Part shown: positions 1-7,993 of the stretch, in pieces | Numbering within the stretch: the first letter of the stretch is position 1 | How the letters are laid out: every line of letters begins with the position of its first letter | Source of the DNA: Empedobacter stercoris | Lineage (GTDB): Bacteria > Bacteroidota > Bacteroidia > Flavobacteriales > Weeksellaceae | Assembly: GCF_020281205.1 (NCBI RefSeq) | Contig: NZ_JACXZC010000021.1 | Coordinates: 1 to 55,042, forward strand | Reading direction: 5' to 3' | Length of the DNA: 55,042 bases | The notes under the pieces: generated by a model | What the model saw: the letters and a program-made list of their open reading frames with translations, nothing else | Databases searched by the model: none | Told to the model about the DNA's origin: nothing | Translations under genes and position numbers: made by a program

Positions 1-431
1 TTCTATCCCTAACTGACTGTTATGACGGGAAATATTTTTTGAGATTTTTAGATTTGAGAAACTAGATAGTAGATTTCCGACCCGAAAACATCGTTTTTAC
101 AGCAAGAAATGATTAGATGTTTTGCTTTTATTGCTTATAAATAAAAGTAAAATGTCTACTTTGTGGTTAACGACTCGGGAAAAGTTCCGATATTAATTAA
201 TAAAGTCGAGCTAAACTTTAGCTATATAGTATATGGTAGTTCTAATTACAGGTTCCTCAACAAGTTTTTACTTTCTGCCCTTCTGGCAAGAAGGAAGATT
301 AGTTGTTAGTGGTAGTTTTTTATTCATCGCTTCCAATGTAGCTCAATTCTTTGTTTTTTTTGTCTAACTGAAATAAAAATTGGAGTTGTGCAATAGTTAC
401 CCTTGTTAGCTGCAGCCAGAATTACGGTTAA
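1..431. other. Gene-free mosaic DNA at the left edge
   Basis: I see no convincing coding region here. It holds several short inverted repeats: CCTTCT facing AAGAAGG at about 279-294 and AGCTAAA facing TAGCT near 208-225. An 11-base sequence GACTCGGGAAA at 172-182 recurs at 11879-11889. From 383 the DNA matches the right end of the two IS1182 elements further on (GAGTTGTGCAA, then GTTAGCTGCAG at 404-414). It looks like debris and junctions of the cassette region. Confidence 0.5.
371..414. repeat. Junction repeat A, resembling an IS1182 right end
   Basis: The stretch from 383 to about 414 aligns without gaps to 1891-1922 and 5599-5630, which are the right ends of the two IS1182 copies plus their flanks. 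Shared blocks are GAGTTGTGCAA, AGT(T/C)ACC and TGTTA(G/C)CTG(C/T)AG. No transposase remnant precedes it, so it is either a leftover IS end or an independent copy of the site the IS elements occupy. Confidence 0.55.
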
Positions 432-731
432 TTATTCATTAATATGAGATTCAATATCCATTTGTTGATGTAAAATTCTAATAATTTCCACAATTTCTTC
501 CTTTATATTAATTCTGTAAAAAATGAAATGTGATTTTACTCTAGATCTAAAATATCCTTTTCTAACATCATTGTAATTTTTCCCTGTTTTTGGGTTTTCA
601 GAAATATATTCAATTTCATCTATTATTAAATCAAGATAATAATCAGCTTGTTCCAAAGACCATTCTTCAAAAGTATAGAGCCAAATATTTTCTAAATCAA
701 TTTCAGCTTGCTTACTGATTTTGTAATTCAT
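432..731 (-). CDS. parE: ParE/RelE-family toxin
   Basis: This 99-residue protein has the size and pattern of the ParE/RelE toxin superfamily: an N-terminal helical hairpin (residues 1-45, starting MNYKISKQAEIDLENIW) and a C-terminal beta-sheet region with FRSRVKSHFIFYRI and a final IVEIIRILHQQMD segment. ParE toxins typically poison DNA gyrase, whereas RelE relatives cleave mRNA; which applies cannot be told from the sequence. It follows the antitoxin gene with a one-base TAATG stop/start overlap, which implies translational coupling. The symbol denotes the toxin family and is distinct from topoisomerase IV parE elsewhere in this window. It is the last gene of a two-gene cassette ending near junction repeat A. 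Confidence 0.85.
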   Translation of the reverse strand: MNYKISKQAEIDLENIWLYTFEEWSLEQADYYLDLIIDEIEYISENPKTGKNYNDVRKGYFRSRVKSHFIFYRINIKEEIVEIIRILHQQMDIESHINE

Positions 732-985
732 TATTTAGCAGAATATTTTTGATGTAAATTTTGTTTGAATGATTCTCGATTAAAATCTGAAGAAAAACCA
801 GATTTTTCTCCTTTTTTTAATTCTTTAATTAATTCAGTTTTCTTTGTTTCTTCATGCTCAAACATTCTTAAAGCAGCTCTTACAACTTCACTTGCCGAAG
901 AATATTTTCCAGTTTTTATTTGTGAATTGATAAAATTGTCGAAATAATCGCCCAATAAAATCGAAGTATTTTTTGCCATAACCAT
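731..985 (-). CDS. parD: ParD-family antitoxin (ribbon-helix-helix)
   Basis: This is an 84-residue antitoxin. The N-terminal half (about residues 5-45) reads as a ribbon-helix-helix DNA-binding domain with the family signature GKYSSASEVVRAALRMFE. The charged C-terminal tail (residues 46-84, KKTELIKELKKGEKSGF...) would wrap around the toxin. A start at the internal Met (residue 3, MAKNTS) is equally plausible. It overlaps the toxin start by one base and should bind the toxin and repress its own promoter, as type II antitoxins do. An imperfect hairpin lies about 85 bases upstream at 1071-1161. Confidence 0.87.
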   Translation of the reverse strand: MVMAKNTSILLGDYFDNFINSQIKTGKYSSASEVVRAALRMFEHEETKKTELIKELKKGEKSGFSSDFNRESFKQNLHQKYSAK

Positions 986-1070
986 TTGATTTAAATTTCA
1001 AAATCAAATATACCAAGTTTTGGTATTTATTCAAAATTTATTTGCGGAAAACTTGTCAAATCTGGTTGCA

Positions 1071-1161
1071 GATAACGGAAAAAGGCTTTGCGAAGTACGG
1101 GAATTCGAAGAACCAAAAGTTCAAGAATTCAGAAACGAAGTAAATGCTTTTTCAGATTGTC
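1071..1161. repeat. Cassette hairpin H1 (43-base imperfect arms)
   Basis: The arms 1071-1113 and 1119-1161 are imperfectly complementary over 43 bases around a CAAAA loop. The best-paired parts are GAATTC with GAATTC, GAAC with GTTC, and GGAAAAAG with CTTTTTC. The left arm contains GGCTTTGCGAAG, which recurs in the hairpin at 2595-2653 and in part at 3714-3788. It lies upstream of the parD/parE cassette. Conserved outer sequence with structure-conserving variation resembles recombination sites of gene cassettes, but that function is inference. Confidence 0.6.
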
Positions 1162-1260
1162 TAATTTAAGTAAAAAAAACAATATGAAAAGCAGTTGCGA
1201 AATATTTTGACGAAATTTCAATCAAGACTAAACCCCGCCATTGCGCCAACACCATGTGCT

Positions 1261-1903
1261 TGTTGCACAACTCAAAAATAAAAAAAATTCGGATCTTGTA
1301 GTATGCAAGGACGAGAAGAATTTACCCCACAATTATTTTACGAACTAAGTTTAGAGCGGTTAGTTCCACCCGATAACTTTTATCGCCGTGTAAATCAAGC
1401 ATTAGATTTACATTTTTTGTACAAATCCATTCAAAAACATTATGGCACTCAAGGTCAAGAAAGCATTCACAAACCTTTGTACGATAAAATGCACGAAAAA
1501 CTCACCCAAAACAAAGCATATCACCGCAGATTAGTTAAACGACGAAGTGCTACGGTAGAACCCGTTTTAGGAACGTTGATTAACTTTTTTAACCTAAAAC
1601 GAATCAACAGCAGAGGAATGGCACAAGCCAATAAACACGTTTTGATGTCAAGTTTATCTTACAACTTGAAGAAATATCTACGTTTTATTTTCAAAACCCC
1701 GAGTGTTTTAGCCCAAGTTGTTTCCCTAAAACAAGGGAAATACAGCTTTTTACAAAAGTACTCCTTCACAACTTAAAAAAGTGCGTTTTTAAACCCCTAT
1801 AATTTTACAATTTAATATATTTCTCTAAAAATAAACCTCGCTTAAAATGGCTTAAACGAGGTCAAATATTTTAAATTTTTATAAAAATTGGAGTTGTGCA
1901 ACA
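1261..1903 (+). mobile_element. IS1182-family element, internally deleted copy
   Basis: Both ends are present: TGTTGCACAACTC at 1261-1273 and its reverse complement at 1891-1903. Both the 5' and 3' parts of the transposase gene are nearly identical to the intact element at 3894-5611. A 1074-base block is missing, corresponding exactly to the interval between two AAGAAAGTATT direct repeats of the intact copy. With both ends intact it could still be moved by the transposase of the full copy. No target duplication is evident. Confidence 0.85.
1303..1776 (+). pseudogene. IS1182 transposase with in-frame internal deletion
   Basis: This 157-codon reading frame starts at the same ATG as the intact transposase (MQGREEFTPQLFYELSLERL) and shares its last about 100 residues, but lacks 358 codons in between, including the whole catalytic core. 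The junction at 1457-1467 (AAGAAAGCATT) matches the 11-base direct repeat found at both deletion endpoints in the intact copy. The frame is kept only because the deleted length is a multiple of three. The product cannot be an active transposase. Confidence 0.9.
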
Positions 1904-1913
1904 GTCACCCTTG

Positions 1914-2561
1914 TTACCTGCAGTTTTTATTTATATTATTATACTTTTTAATTCTTCTTACAGTTCCTATTATTAAAAATAGAGAAACAATGTAGAAAAC
2001 AATATGAACCCAATGAAATATATCTGCGAATAAATTCAAATAAAGAATTAGAAGGTTCAAAATTATTATACAAATCAGAGTGAATTTTGGATCGTGATTT
2101 TCAGCTTGATATTTTTCAAAGTTTTTAAGTTTATTAGTATTTATGTTAGGTATTTTTGAAATTAATGAATCAAAATTTTCAAATTCTAAGTCACTTAAAT
2201 ATGTTGAATTACCATCACTGGTGGATATAGTGATTTTTTTATAAAGACTTGCCTTAATAATTATAGAATCCCAAAGTATATTTTTAATATTATCGATTGA
2301 AATCTTTTTAAATTTTAAACGAAATGGATAAATGCTAATTATTTCATTATTTTTTATAATTAAAATTCGAAAATAGATAATGAAAAAAACAAAAACTGCA
2401 AAAGTTATTAGCATTAATAATCCCACAAAAAACTTACCTAATATGGGAACATCACTTGCGAAAAAATTCATACAAAAAGCCCAATAATAAAATGTTATTC
2501 CGCAACAAATCATCAGTATGAGCCAAAATGATGTAAAAATATTATTTATTCCAATTTTCAT
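1914..2561 (-). CDS. Membrane protein of unknown function
   Basis: I do not recognise a family for this 215-residue protein. It has two predicted membrane helices near the N-terminus (about residues 8-30 and 40-70), a polar central part (about 75-150) rich in beta-prone sequence such as NEIISIYPFRLKFKKISI that could form a PH-like fold, and a pair of C-terminal helices (about 160-205). Its stop codon lies inside junction repeat B (GTTACCTGCAG on the plus strand) and a related inverted motif (TGCAGGTGAC) lies just upstream of its start, so it appears to be a single-gene cassette. The product is probably an inner-membrane protein. Confidence 0.6.
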   Translation of the reverse strand: MKIGINNIFTSFWLILMICCGITFYYWAFCMNFFASDVPILGKFFVGLLMLITFAVFVFFIIYFRILIIKNNEIISIYPFRLKFKKISIDNIKNILWDSIIIKASLYKKITISTSDGNSTYLSDLEFENFDSLISKIPNINTNKLKNFEKYQAENHDPKFTLICIIILNLLILYLNLFADIFHWVHIVFYIVSLFLIIGTVRRIKKYNNINKNCR

Positions 2562-2594
2562 TAAGTTTTGTTTAAAATTGCAGGTGACGGTTAG

Positions 2595-2653
2595 CGGCTT
2601 TGCGAAGTTGCGACATTTACAACATTATATTTTGTCGCAATTTTGCAAAACCG
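2595..2653. repeat. Cassette hairpin H2 (20-base arms)
   Basis: The arms 2595-2614 and 2634-2653 pair over 20 bases with only three non-Watson-Crick positions, two of which would be G-U in RNA, around a 19-base AT-rich loop. The left arm CGGCTTTGCGAAGTTGCGAC shares GGCTTTGCGAAG with hairpin H1. It is followed at 2656-2666 by GTTGTGTACAG, close to the GTTGTGCAACAG core of the other junctions. It separates the membrane-protein cassette from the glutaminase cassette. It could also serve as a bidirectional terminator. Confidence 0.65.
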
Positions 2654-2770
2654 TAGTTGTGTACAGTTTTCATGTGTTATTATTTATTTTTATGGGTCAC
2701 ATGGAATACGCCAGATTGGTTATAATATCATCTTCGGTTGGTGATTTGTTCCAATCATGGCTATTTCATC

Positions 2771-3685
2771 TCAAAATATCGATAACTGAGATTTTGTTGT
2801 AAACTCTTCAAGAAATTTCATCCCTTTATATGAATTTCCTTTTTCATTCAATTTCGGACTCCAAACTGCAATCGCATAATGATTTGGATGGATTGCAACA
2901 ATCCCTCCTCCAACACCACTCTTTCCAGGAAGTCCAACTTTAAAGGCAAATTCTCCAGATTCGTCATATAAGCCACAAGTTTGCATTAGTGCATTTATTC
3001 TTTTGCATTGGCTTTTGGTAAGTATCGAATTGTTAGCAAATATGTTACAGCCATTGTTTGCTAAAAACAAAAATAATTCTGAAAGCTCTTTGCAATTCAT
3101 TTCAAGAGAGCAAAGATCAAAATAGAAGTCAAGAACATCTGAGGGTTCATTTTCAATATTTCCAAAGGATTTAATGAAATTACATAATGCCACATTTCGA
3201 AATCCTACGCTTTTTTCTGAAGCAGCTATTTTGCGTGAATAGTTTAATTCTGAATTATTGGAAATGCTTCTAATAAAAGATAAAAATTCTTCTTTTGGGT
3301 TTTTCAGATTGCTAAGTAGAATATCTGAAATAACAATTGCTCCAGCATTTATAAAGGGATTTCGAGGTATGCCTTTATCTGCTTCAAGTTGAACTAGAGA
3401 ATTAAATGCTGTTCCTGAAGGTTCTACTCCAAGTCTTGTCCAAATTTTCTCGCCAAGAATACTATATGCTAAGCTTAGTGAAAGTACTTTTGCAATACTC
3501 TGAATCGAAAATTTATCGTTAAAATTGCCAATACCAAAATTAGTGTGGTCAATTGTTGATATAAATACTCCAAAACTTTCCGAATCAACGTTAACCAACT
3601 CAGGAATATAAGATGCCAATCGTCCTTTGTCATCTGTATTTTTAACCTCTTCATAGGTTGCCCTAACTATTTCTTCTAAATTCAC
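2771..3685 (-). CDS. glsA: Glutaminase A
   Basis: This 304-residue protein has the normal length for bacterial glutaminase, which hydrolyses L-glutamine to glutamate and ammonia. The serine-based active site of the beta-lactamase-like fold is visible as FSIQSIAKV, with Ser63 and Lys66 as the SxxK pair. Other family motifs are EPSGTAFNS, NPFINAGAI and the C-terminal GLPGKSGVGGGI. There is no signal peptide, so it should be cytoplasmic. In some bacteria this enzyme supports acid tolerance by releasing ammonia. It stands alone between hairpins H2 and H3, with GTTGTGTACA and its inverse TGTACACAAC flanking it, so it looks like a one-gene mobile cassette rather than part of a metabolic operon. Confidence 0.93.
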   Translation of the reverse strand: MNLEEIVRATYEEVKNTDDKGRLASYIPELVNVDSESFGVFISTIDHTNFGIGNFNDKFSIQSIAKVLSLSLAYSILGEKIWTRLGVEPSGTAFNSLVQLEADKGIPRNPFINAGAIVISDILLSNLKNPKEEFLSFIRSISNNSELNYSRKIAASEKSVGFRNVALCNFIKSFGNIENEPSDVLDFYFDLCSLEMNCKELSELFLFLANNGCNIFANNSILTKSQCKRINALMQTCGLYDESGEFAFKVGLPGKSGVGGGIVAIHPNHYAIAVWSPKLNEKGNSYKGMKFLEEFTTKSQLSIF

Positions 3686-3701
3686 CTCTTTTTTAATTTA
3701 A

Positions 3702-3788
3702 TTGTACACAACGAGCCGAGTATTTGCGAAGAACGGGTGAGAAATTGAACGCAGTTCAAGTTCGTGCGTTCAAGCAAATTGCTTGGCT
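3702..3788. repeat. Cassette hairpin H3 with inverted core TTGTACACAAC
   Basis: The segment opens with TTGTACACAAC at 3702-3712, the inverse of GTTGTGTACA at 2656. The arms 3714-3734 and 3768-3788 are then similar inverted sequences: AGCCGAGTATTTGCGAAGAAC against the reverse complement AGCCAAGCAATTTGCTTGAAC. An alternative inner stem, TTGAACGCA at 3745-3753 with TGCGTTCAA at 3765-3773, is perfect. It shares TTTGCGAAG with H1 and H2 and lies directly upstream of glsA. Confidence 0.6.
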
Positions 3789-3893
3789 GAAACTAAATTA
3801 ATTGAAAGTTTTTAGAAAAGCAATTTTGCGGGTGGAAAAAGATGGGATGAAAGTTTACTTTCAGCCCGTTTTTTTTTGCCAAACTCTTGTGAT

Positions 3894-5611
3894 TGTTGCA
3901 CAACTCAAAAATAAAAAAAAAATCGGATCTTGTAGTATGCAAGGACGAAAAGAATTTACCCCACAATTATTTTACGAACTAAGTTTAGAAAGGTTAGTTC
4001 CACCCGATAACTTTTATCGCCGTGTAAATCAAGCATTAGATTTACATTTTTTGTATAAATCCACTCAAAAATACTATGGCACTCAAGGTCAAGAAAGTAT
4101 TGACCCGGTGGTGTTTTTTAAAATATTGTTAGTGGGTTATTTGAATAATATCAACAGCGACAGAGCATTGATTCGTTTTTGTTCGGATAGTTTGAGTATT
4201 CGTTTATTTTTAGGCTATGATCTGAACGAAGAATTGCCTTGGCATTCGACAATTAGCCGAACTCGCGCATTATTTGGCGAAGAAGTTTTCTTGCAATTGT
4301 TTCAGTTGATATTGAGTTTATGTGTGAATAAAGGCATGGTTTCTGGGAAACGTCAGGCGGTAGATTCAGCGTTTATCAAAGCGAACGCTAGCATGGATTC
4401 TCTTGTTGAAAAAGAGGTTCTAAACGATGCTTCTGCTTTTGTGAATGAGTTGGAAGAAAATTCAGAATTCAAAGCATGCATTGAGCCTAATCGAACTGTA
4501 ACATCAACTCGAAAGAAGTTGGTAGAACAACATCATAATTGGAAAAAAGAAGAGTTTAAAGGAATGCCTGCTGCTCGCAAAACGATTCAAATAAATGAAG
4601 ATGGTGAAGATATTCGTCCAAAATTTTTGAGTAATCATACCCATTATAGTCCAACAGATCCTGATGCGAAAATCTCGACCAAACCAGGAAAACCACGTCA
4701 ATTAAATTATGCGGGACAGTTAGCTGTTGATGATAAACACCATGTGATTACAGGCGCTTGTGCCAGCACAGCAGGTAGTAAAGACAGTGCTATTTTTGCA
4801 GAAATTATGGATCAAACGATTGAAAATTTTAAACAAAATGAGATTCAAATAGGTGAAGTTTTGGCTGATGCGGGATACAGTAGCGGTACAAGTTTGCAAT
4901 ATTGTGAAGATCATAACTTAGATGCTTGGATCCCCAACTTTGGACAATATAAACCCGAACGGGAAGGCTTTATTTTCAATAAAAAGGAAAACCGTTACCA
5001 ATGTATTCAAGAAGGCGGAAATAAAGCTTTTTTACCGTTTAAAAGAACTTTAACAGACAGCAAAGGTTATGAAAAGAAAAGTTATAGAAATTCGGAAAAA
5101 GATTGTGGTAACTGTCCTTTGAGAGCGCAATGTTGTGGTAAAGTAACCAAGTTTAAAAAATTGGAAGAAAGTATTCACAAACCTTTGTACGATAAAATGC
5201 ACGAAAAACTCACCCAAAACAAAGCATATCACCGCAGGTTAGTAAAACGACGAAGTGCTACGGTAGAACCCGTTTTAGGAACGTTGATTAACTTTTTTAA
5301 CCTAAAACGAATCAACAGCAGAGGAATGGCACAAGCCAATAAACACGTTTTGATGTCAAGTTTATCTTATAACTTGAAGAAATATCTACGTTTTATTTTC
5401 AAAACCCCGAGTGTTTTAGCCCAAGTTGTTTCCCTAAAACAAGGGAAATACAGCTTTTTACAAAATTACTCCTTCACGACTTAAAAAAGTGCGTTTTTAA
5501 GCTACCCTAATATTACAATTTAGCATATTTCTTTAAAAACAAACCTCGCTTAAAATGGCTTAAACGAGGTCAAATATTTTAAATTTTTATAATAATTGGA
5601 GTTGTGCAACA
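3894..5611 (+). mobile_element. Intact IS1182-family insertion sequence
   Basis: It is about 1.72 kb long with 13-base terminal inverted repeats TGTTGCACAACTC (3894-3906 and 5599-5611) and one transposase gene filling most of it. I see no target-site duplication. The right flank (GTTACC..TGTTAGCTGTAG) matches the right flanks of the deleted copy and of junction repeat A, and the left flanks of both copies share a GCCAA..C..TGTG pattern, so both elements appear to sit in copies of the same kind of site. Confidence 0.88.
3937..5484 (+). CDS. IS1182-family transposase
   Basis: The transposase is 515 residues when started at the ATG just inside the left terminal repeat (MQGRKEFTPQLF); a longer reading frame from 3802 would begin outside the element and is rejected. 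The N-terminal third (to about residue 150) holds the conserved IS1182/IS4-like segment with RLFLGYDLNEELPWHSTISR. The DDE catalytic core follows, with AVDSAFIKANASMDS and LADAGYSSGTSL as the likely first and second acidic-residue regions. A cysteine cluster near 430 (CGNCPLRAQCC) is typical of the family. No stops or frameshifts interrupt it, so it is probably active. An 11-base repeat inside it (4091-4101, 5165-5175) explains the deleted sister copy. Confidence 0.92.
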   Translation: MQGRKEFTPQLFYELSLERLVPPDNFYRRVNQALDLHFLYKSTQKYYGTQGQESIDPVVFFKILLVGYLNNINSDRALIRFCSDSLSIRLFLGYDLNEELPWHSTISRTRALFGEEVFLQLFQLILSLCVNKGMVSGKRQAVDSAFIKANASMDSLVEKEVLNDASAFVNELEENSEFKACIEPNRTVTSTRKKLVEQHHNWKKEEFKGMPAARKTIQINEDGEDIRPKFLSNHTHYSPTDPDAKISTKPGKPRQLNYAGQLAVDDKHHVITGACASTAGSKDSAIFAEIMDQTIENFKQNEIQIGEVLADAGYSSGTSLQYCEDHNLDAWIPNFGQYKPEREGFIFNKKENRYQCIQEGGNKAFLPFKRTLTDSKGYEKKSYRNSEKDCGNCPLRAQCCGKVTKFKKLEESIHKPLYDKMHEKLTQNKAYHRRLVKRRSATVEPVLGTLINFFNLKRINSRGMAQANKHVLMSSLSYNLKKYLRFIFKTPSVLAQVVSLKQGKYSFLQNYSFTT

Positions 5612-5630
5612 GTTACCGATGTTAGCTGTA
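5599..5630. repeat. Junction repeat C at the IS1182 right boundary
   Basis: This is the third copy of the roughly 32-base junction also seen at 383-414 and 1891-1922. The first 13 bases are the IS end; the following GTTACC and TGTTAGCTGTAG are conserved beyond it. It marks the downstream end of the block carrying the dehydrogenase, oleate hydratase remnant and restriction enzyme. Confidence 0.55.
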
Positions 5631-5649
5631 GTGCTTATCAGCATACAAA

Positions 5650-5683
5650 AAACGCTCTTTCTTAACAGAAAAAAAGAGCGTTT
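5650..5683 (-). terminator. Intrinsic terminator of the dehydrogenase gene
   Basis: A perfect stem AAACGCTCTTT / AAAGAGCGTTT (5650-5660 with 5673-5683) lies just past the stop of the minus-strand gene and is followed on that strand by a short T-run. Confidence 0.75.
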
Positions 5684-5707
5684 CAATATATTGATCTTTC
5701 AGAAAAA

Positions 5708-6607
5708 TTACTTCAGAAAGTTTTTTTCCCAATAAGCTGGATTCGGGTATTTATAGAAACCTTCTCCAGTGGCTACACCAAGTTTGTTTTTATCGATGTA
5801 GTTTTCTTTCAACATCGCCGCCACTTTTATTTTTGTAGGATTCTGTGTTTTATCAGCGGCCATTTTATTGATGTTGTATGCAGTAGTAACGCCTACCACA
5901 TCCAAAATACCAAATGGTCCAACTGGTGCACCGGTTGCGACCATCCATGTTTTGTCGATGGTTTCCACATCTGCCACTTCGTTCACATACAAATCCAACG
6001 CAGCACTCAAAAGCGGTACCAATAAGGAATTTACGATATATCCCGGCTGCTCTTTGTATATTGGCAATGCCACCATTCCGATTTGTTTGGCAAATTCTAA
6101 AACGGAATTAAATGTTTCGTCTGAAGTGCCGGGATGTTTCATCACTTCTCCGGTATTGTGTTTCCAGATTTCATTGGCAAAGTGTAAGGCTACGAATTGT
6201 GCAGGACGACCTGTATATTCGGCAAACTGGCTTGGTAGCATAGTGGAAGAGTTGGTCGCAAAAACAGTTTTAGCGGGTGCTACTTTCGCCAACTGTTCGT
6301 AGAACCCGATTTTAATCTGCGGATTTTCCGGAACGGCTTCGATAAGCAAATCGGCATCTTGCACCGCTTCTGCCAAATTGGAATTGTATTGCAAATTTGC
6401 TTTAGTGGCTGCAAGCTGTTCTTCCGTTACCTTCAAATCTTTTTTATACGATTCCGCCAAAATATCAAATTTCGCTTTGGCTTTTTCCAAAACCTCATCA
6501 TTGATGTCGTAAACGGTTACATTAAAACCGTAAAAAGCAGTCTGGAAAGCAATTTGGTAACCCAAAACACCACTTCCTGCCACGGTTACATTTTTAAATG
6601 TTATCAT
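5708..6607 (-). CDS. 3-hydroxyacyl-CoA dehydrogenase family protein
   Basis: This 299-residue protein matches the 3-hydroxybutyryl/3-hydroxyacyl-CoA dehydrogenase family, which interconverts 3-hydroxyacyl-CoA and 3-oxoacyl-CoA with NAD. The N-terminal Rossmann fold shows VAGSGVLGYQIAFQTA (about residues 9-24) and an acidic residue after the second strand (VYDIND), favouring NAD. The motif ATNSSTMLPSQ and the HFANEIWKH segment carrying the catalytic His are in the usual places, and a C-terminal helical domain follows from about residue 185 (GYIVNSLLVPLLSAALDL). It lies 18 bases downstream of the oleate hydratase remnant; the two make sense together in fatty-acid modification. Its GC content is visibly higher than that of the surrounding backbone, suggesting transfer. 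Confidence 0.9.
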   Translation of the reverse strand: MITFKNVTVAGSGVLGYQIAFQTAFYGFNVTVYDINDEVLEKAKAKFDILAESYKKDLKVTEEQLAATKANLQYNSNLAEAVQDADLLIEAVPENPQIKIGFYEQLAKVAPAKTVFATNSSTMLPSQFAEYTGRPAQFVALHFANEIWKHNTGEVMKHPGTSDETFNSVLEFAKQIGMVALPIYKEQPGYIVNSLLVPLLSAALDLYVNEVADVETIDKTWMVATGAPVGPFGILDVVGVTTAYNINKMAADKTQNPTKIKVAAMLKENYIDKNKLGVATGEGFYKYPNPAYWEKNFLK

Positions 6608-6625
6608 TGTATTTTTATTTATTTG

Positions 6626-7993
6626 TTAACTTCTATAAGATGTATGAATGGCTTTTGCCAACACATCGGGGCGTTTCCAATATTCTGTTACGGGAGTAAC
6701 TTTCTTATCTAAATTTAAAAGCGTGTAAACGGCTGTCCTTGCAGCCCGTACCGAATATTCTTCGGTAAAAACCATATCTTCCGGAATTTCCACAAACTGA
6801 CTGATAAGTGCCAGATTGTTACTTCCTTCCGGCACCACAGCCGGACGGTCTGCTTTGGCTCTTGGCTGGAATAATGCGTCGATATATGGCATCATACAAG
6901 GAATGACGTTGATAACGCTGTCTTTTATCTCCTGCTCGTATTTTTCAAAATGCAGGTGGTGGATAAGCTCGGTCAGAATTTCTTCGCCGGTACAGTCAAT
7001 CATCGGTTTTTTTATAAAATCTCCAATCGCATCCGGATACAAACCGTACCCCCAAAGTATGGTCGTATCATCGCCCTGCGCTTTAAAATGCGGTTGGGCC
7101 GCTACCACAATCGACATTCTCCACGAAGAATCTTTAAAGGTCATCAATGCGCCGCTTCCGGGTTTGTTACCGCTATATTGCTCAATCAATTGAAGCATTT
7201 TGTTGCCCTTGAAAGTAGGGGTAAACGAATACCATTTGGTTTCATCCGGTTTGGTAAAAAACGGATCGGGATTACCGAGTTTGCCCGGTTTTTTGTCGGC
7301 TATTTTACGCCACAATGCAAAACTTGGCGGATTGCCCGGAAGGTATTTTGCGGGTGTTTTGTAATCGCCATTGTCGGAATTGTCCGTAATGCAGCCGTTG
7401 GTAAAAAATACCAAATCGCCTTCGTTTACCGTAATTTTTTCAGTATTTCCTTCAGCGTTTTCACATACAATTTCAGAAACGGTAATGCCGTCGCCCTCTT
7501 TGAAATTGAGGTCGGTAACGGTTTTTCTTAAAGAAAAATCCACGTTGTATTTGTCGAGGAATTTTTTCAAAGGCAAAATCACGGATTCGTATTGGTTGTA
7601 GGGCGTACGGGTAACACCTTCCAATGTTTCGATGCGGGAAAATTCCAACAGCATCCGTTTCATGTAACGTTGAAACTCGAAAATACTGCTCCATTCCTGC
7701 CAAGCAAACGTAGTTTGCCACATATACCAAAAATTGGTGGTGAAGAAATGGTCATCGAACCAGTCGCGGATCGTAACATTGTCCAAATCATTTTCGTCTG
7801 CAAAGAAAAGTTTCAGGAATTTCATCCTATCCTGCGTATTAAAGCCCATATCGGTTACAGGCAGGCGGTTGCCGTCTTTGCTCACATACAAATGAGCGTG
7901 AAAACTTTTAGCTACTTCTGTATTACCTGACTCAAAGCAAGGACTGAAATCAACATCAGGAAATTCAATATCTAAACAATGGAACTCGCTCAT
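6626..7993 (-). pseudogene. Oleate hydratase (MCRA family), 5'-truncated
   Basis: The 455 residues align with the middle and C-terminal parts of oleate hydratases, FAD proteins that add water to the cis-9 double bond of oleate. Conserved segments include TTNFWYMWQTTFAWQEW, YNQYESVILPLKKFL, DSSWRMSIVVAAQPHF, FQPRAKADRP and SVRAARTAVYTLLNL. Family members are about 560-650 residues long, and this copy lacks roughly the first 140, including the GxGxxG nucleotide-binding loop for FAD, so it should be inactive as hydratase. The reading frame begins where the restriction-enzyme gene ends (TAATG), so arrival of that gene, or a deletion beside it, probably removed the 5' part. The GC content is markedly higher than that of neighbouring DNA. 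A functional short variant is possible but unlikely. Confidence 0.8.

Noticed and set aside
765..947. 60-codon plus-strand frame opposite parD
   Set aside because: It lies wholly antisense to the well-supported antitoxin gene and has no family resemblance.
2518..2802. 94-codon plus-strand frame across hairpin H2
   Set aside because: It runs through the hairpin and into the antisense strand of two genes; nothing supports it.
3802..3936. N-terminal extension of the IS1182 transposase
   Set aside because: It would start outside the left terminal repeat of the element; the deleted copy shares only the start at the internal ATG.
5868..7930. Several plus-strand frames of 65-193 codons opposite the dehydrogenase and oleate hydratase
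   Set aside because: They are antisense shadows caused by the higher GC of this segment; their composition is not protein-like and the minus-strand products match known families.
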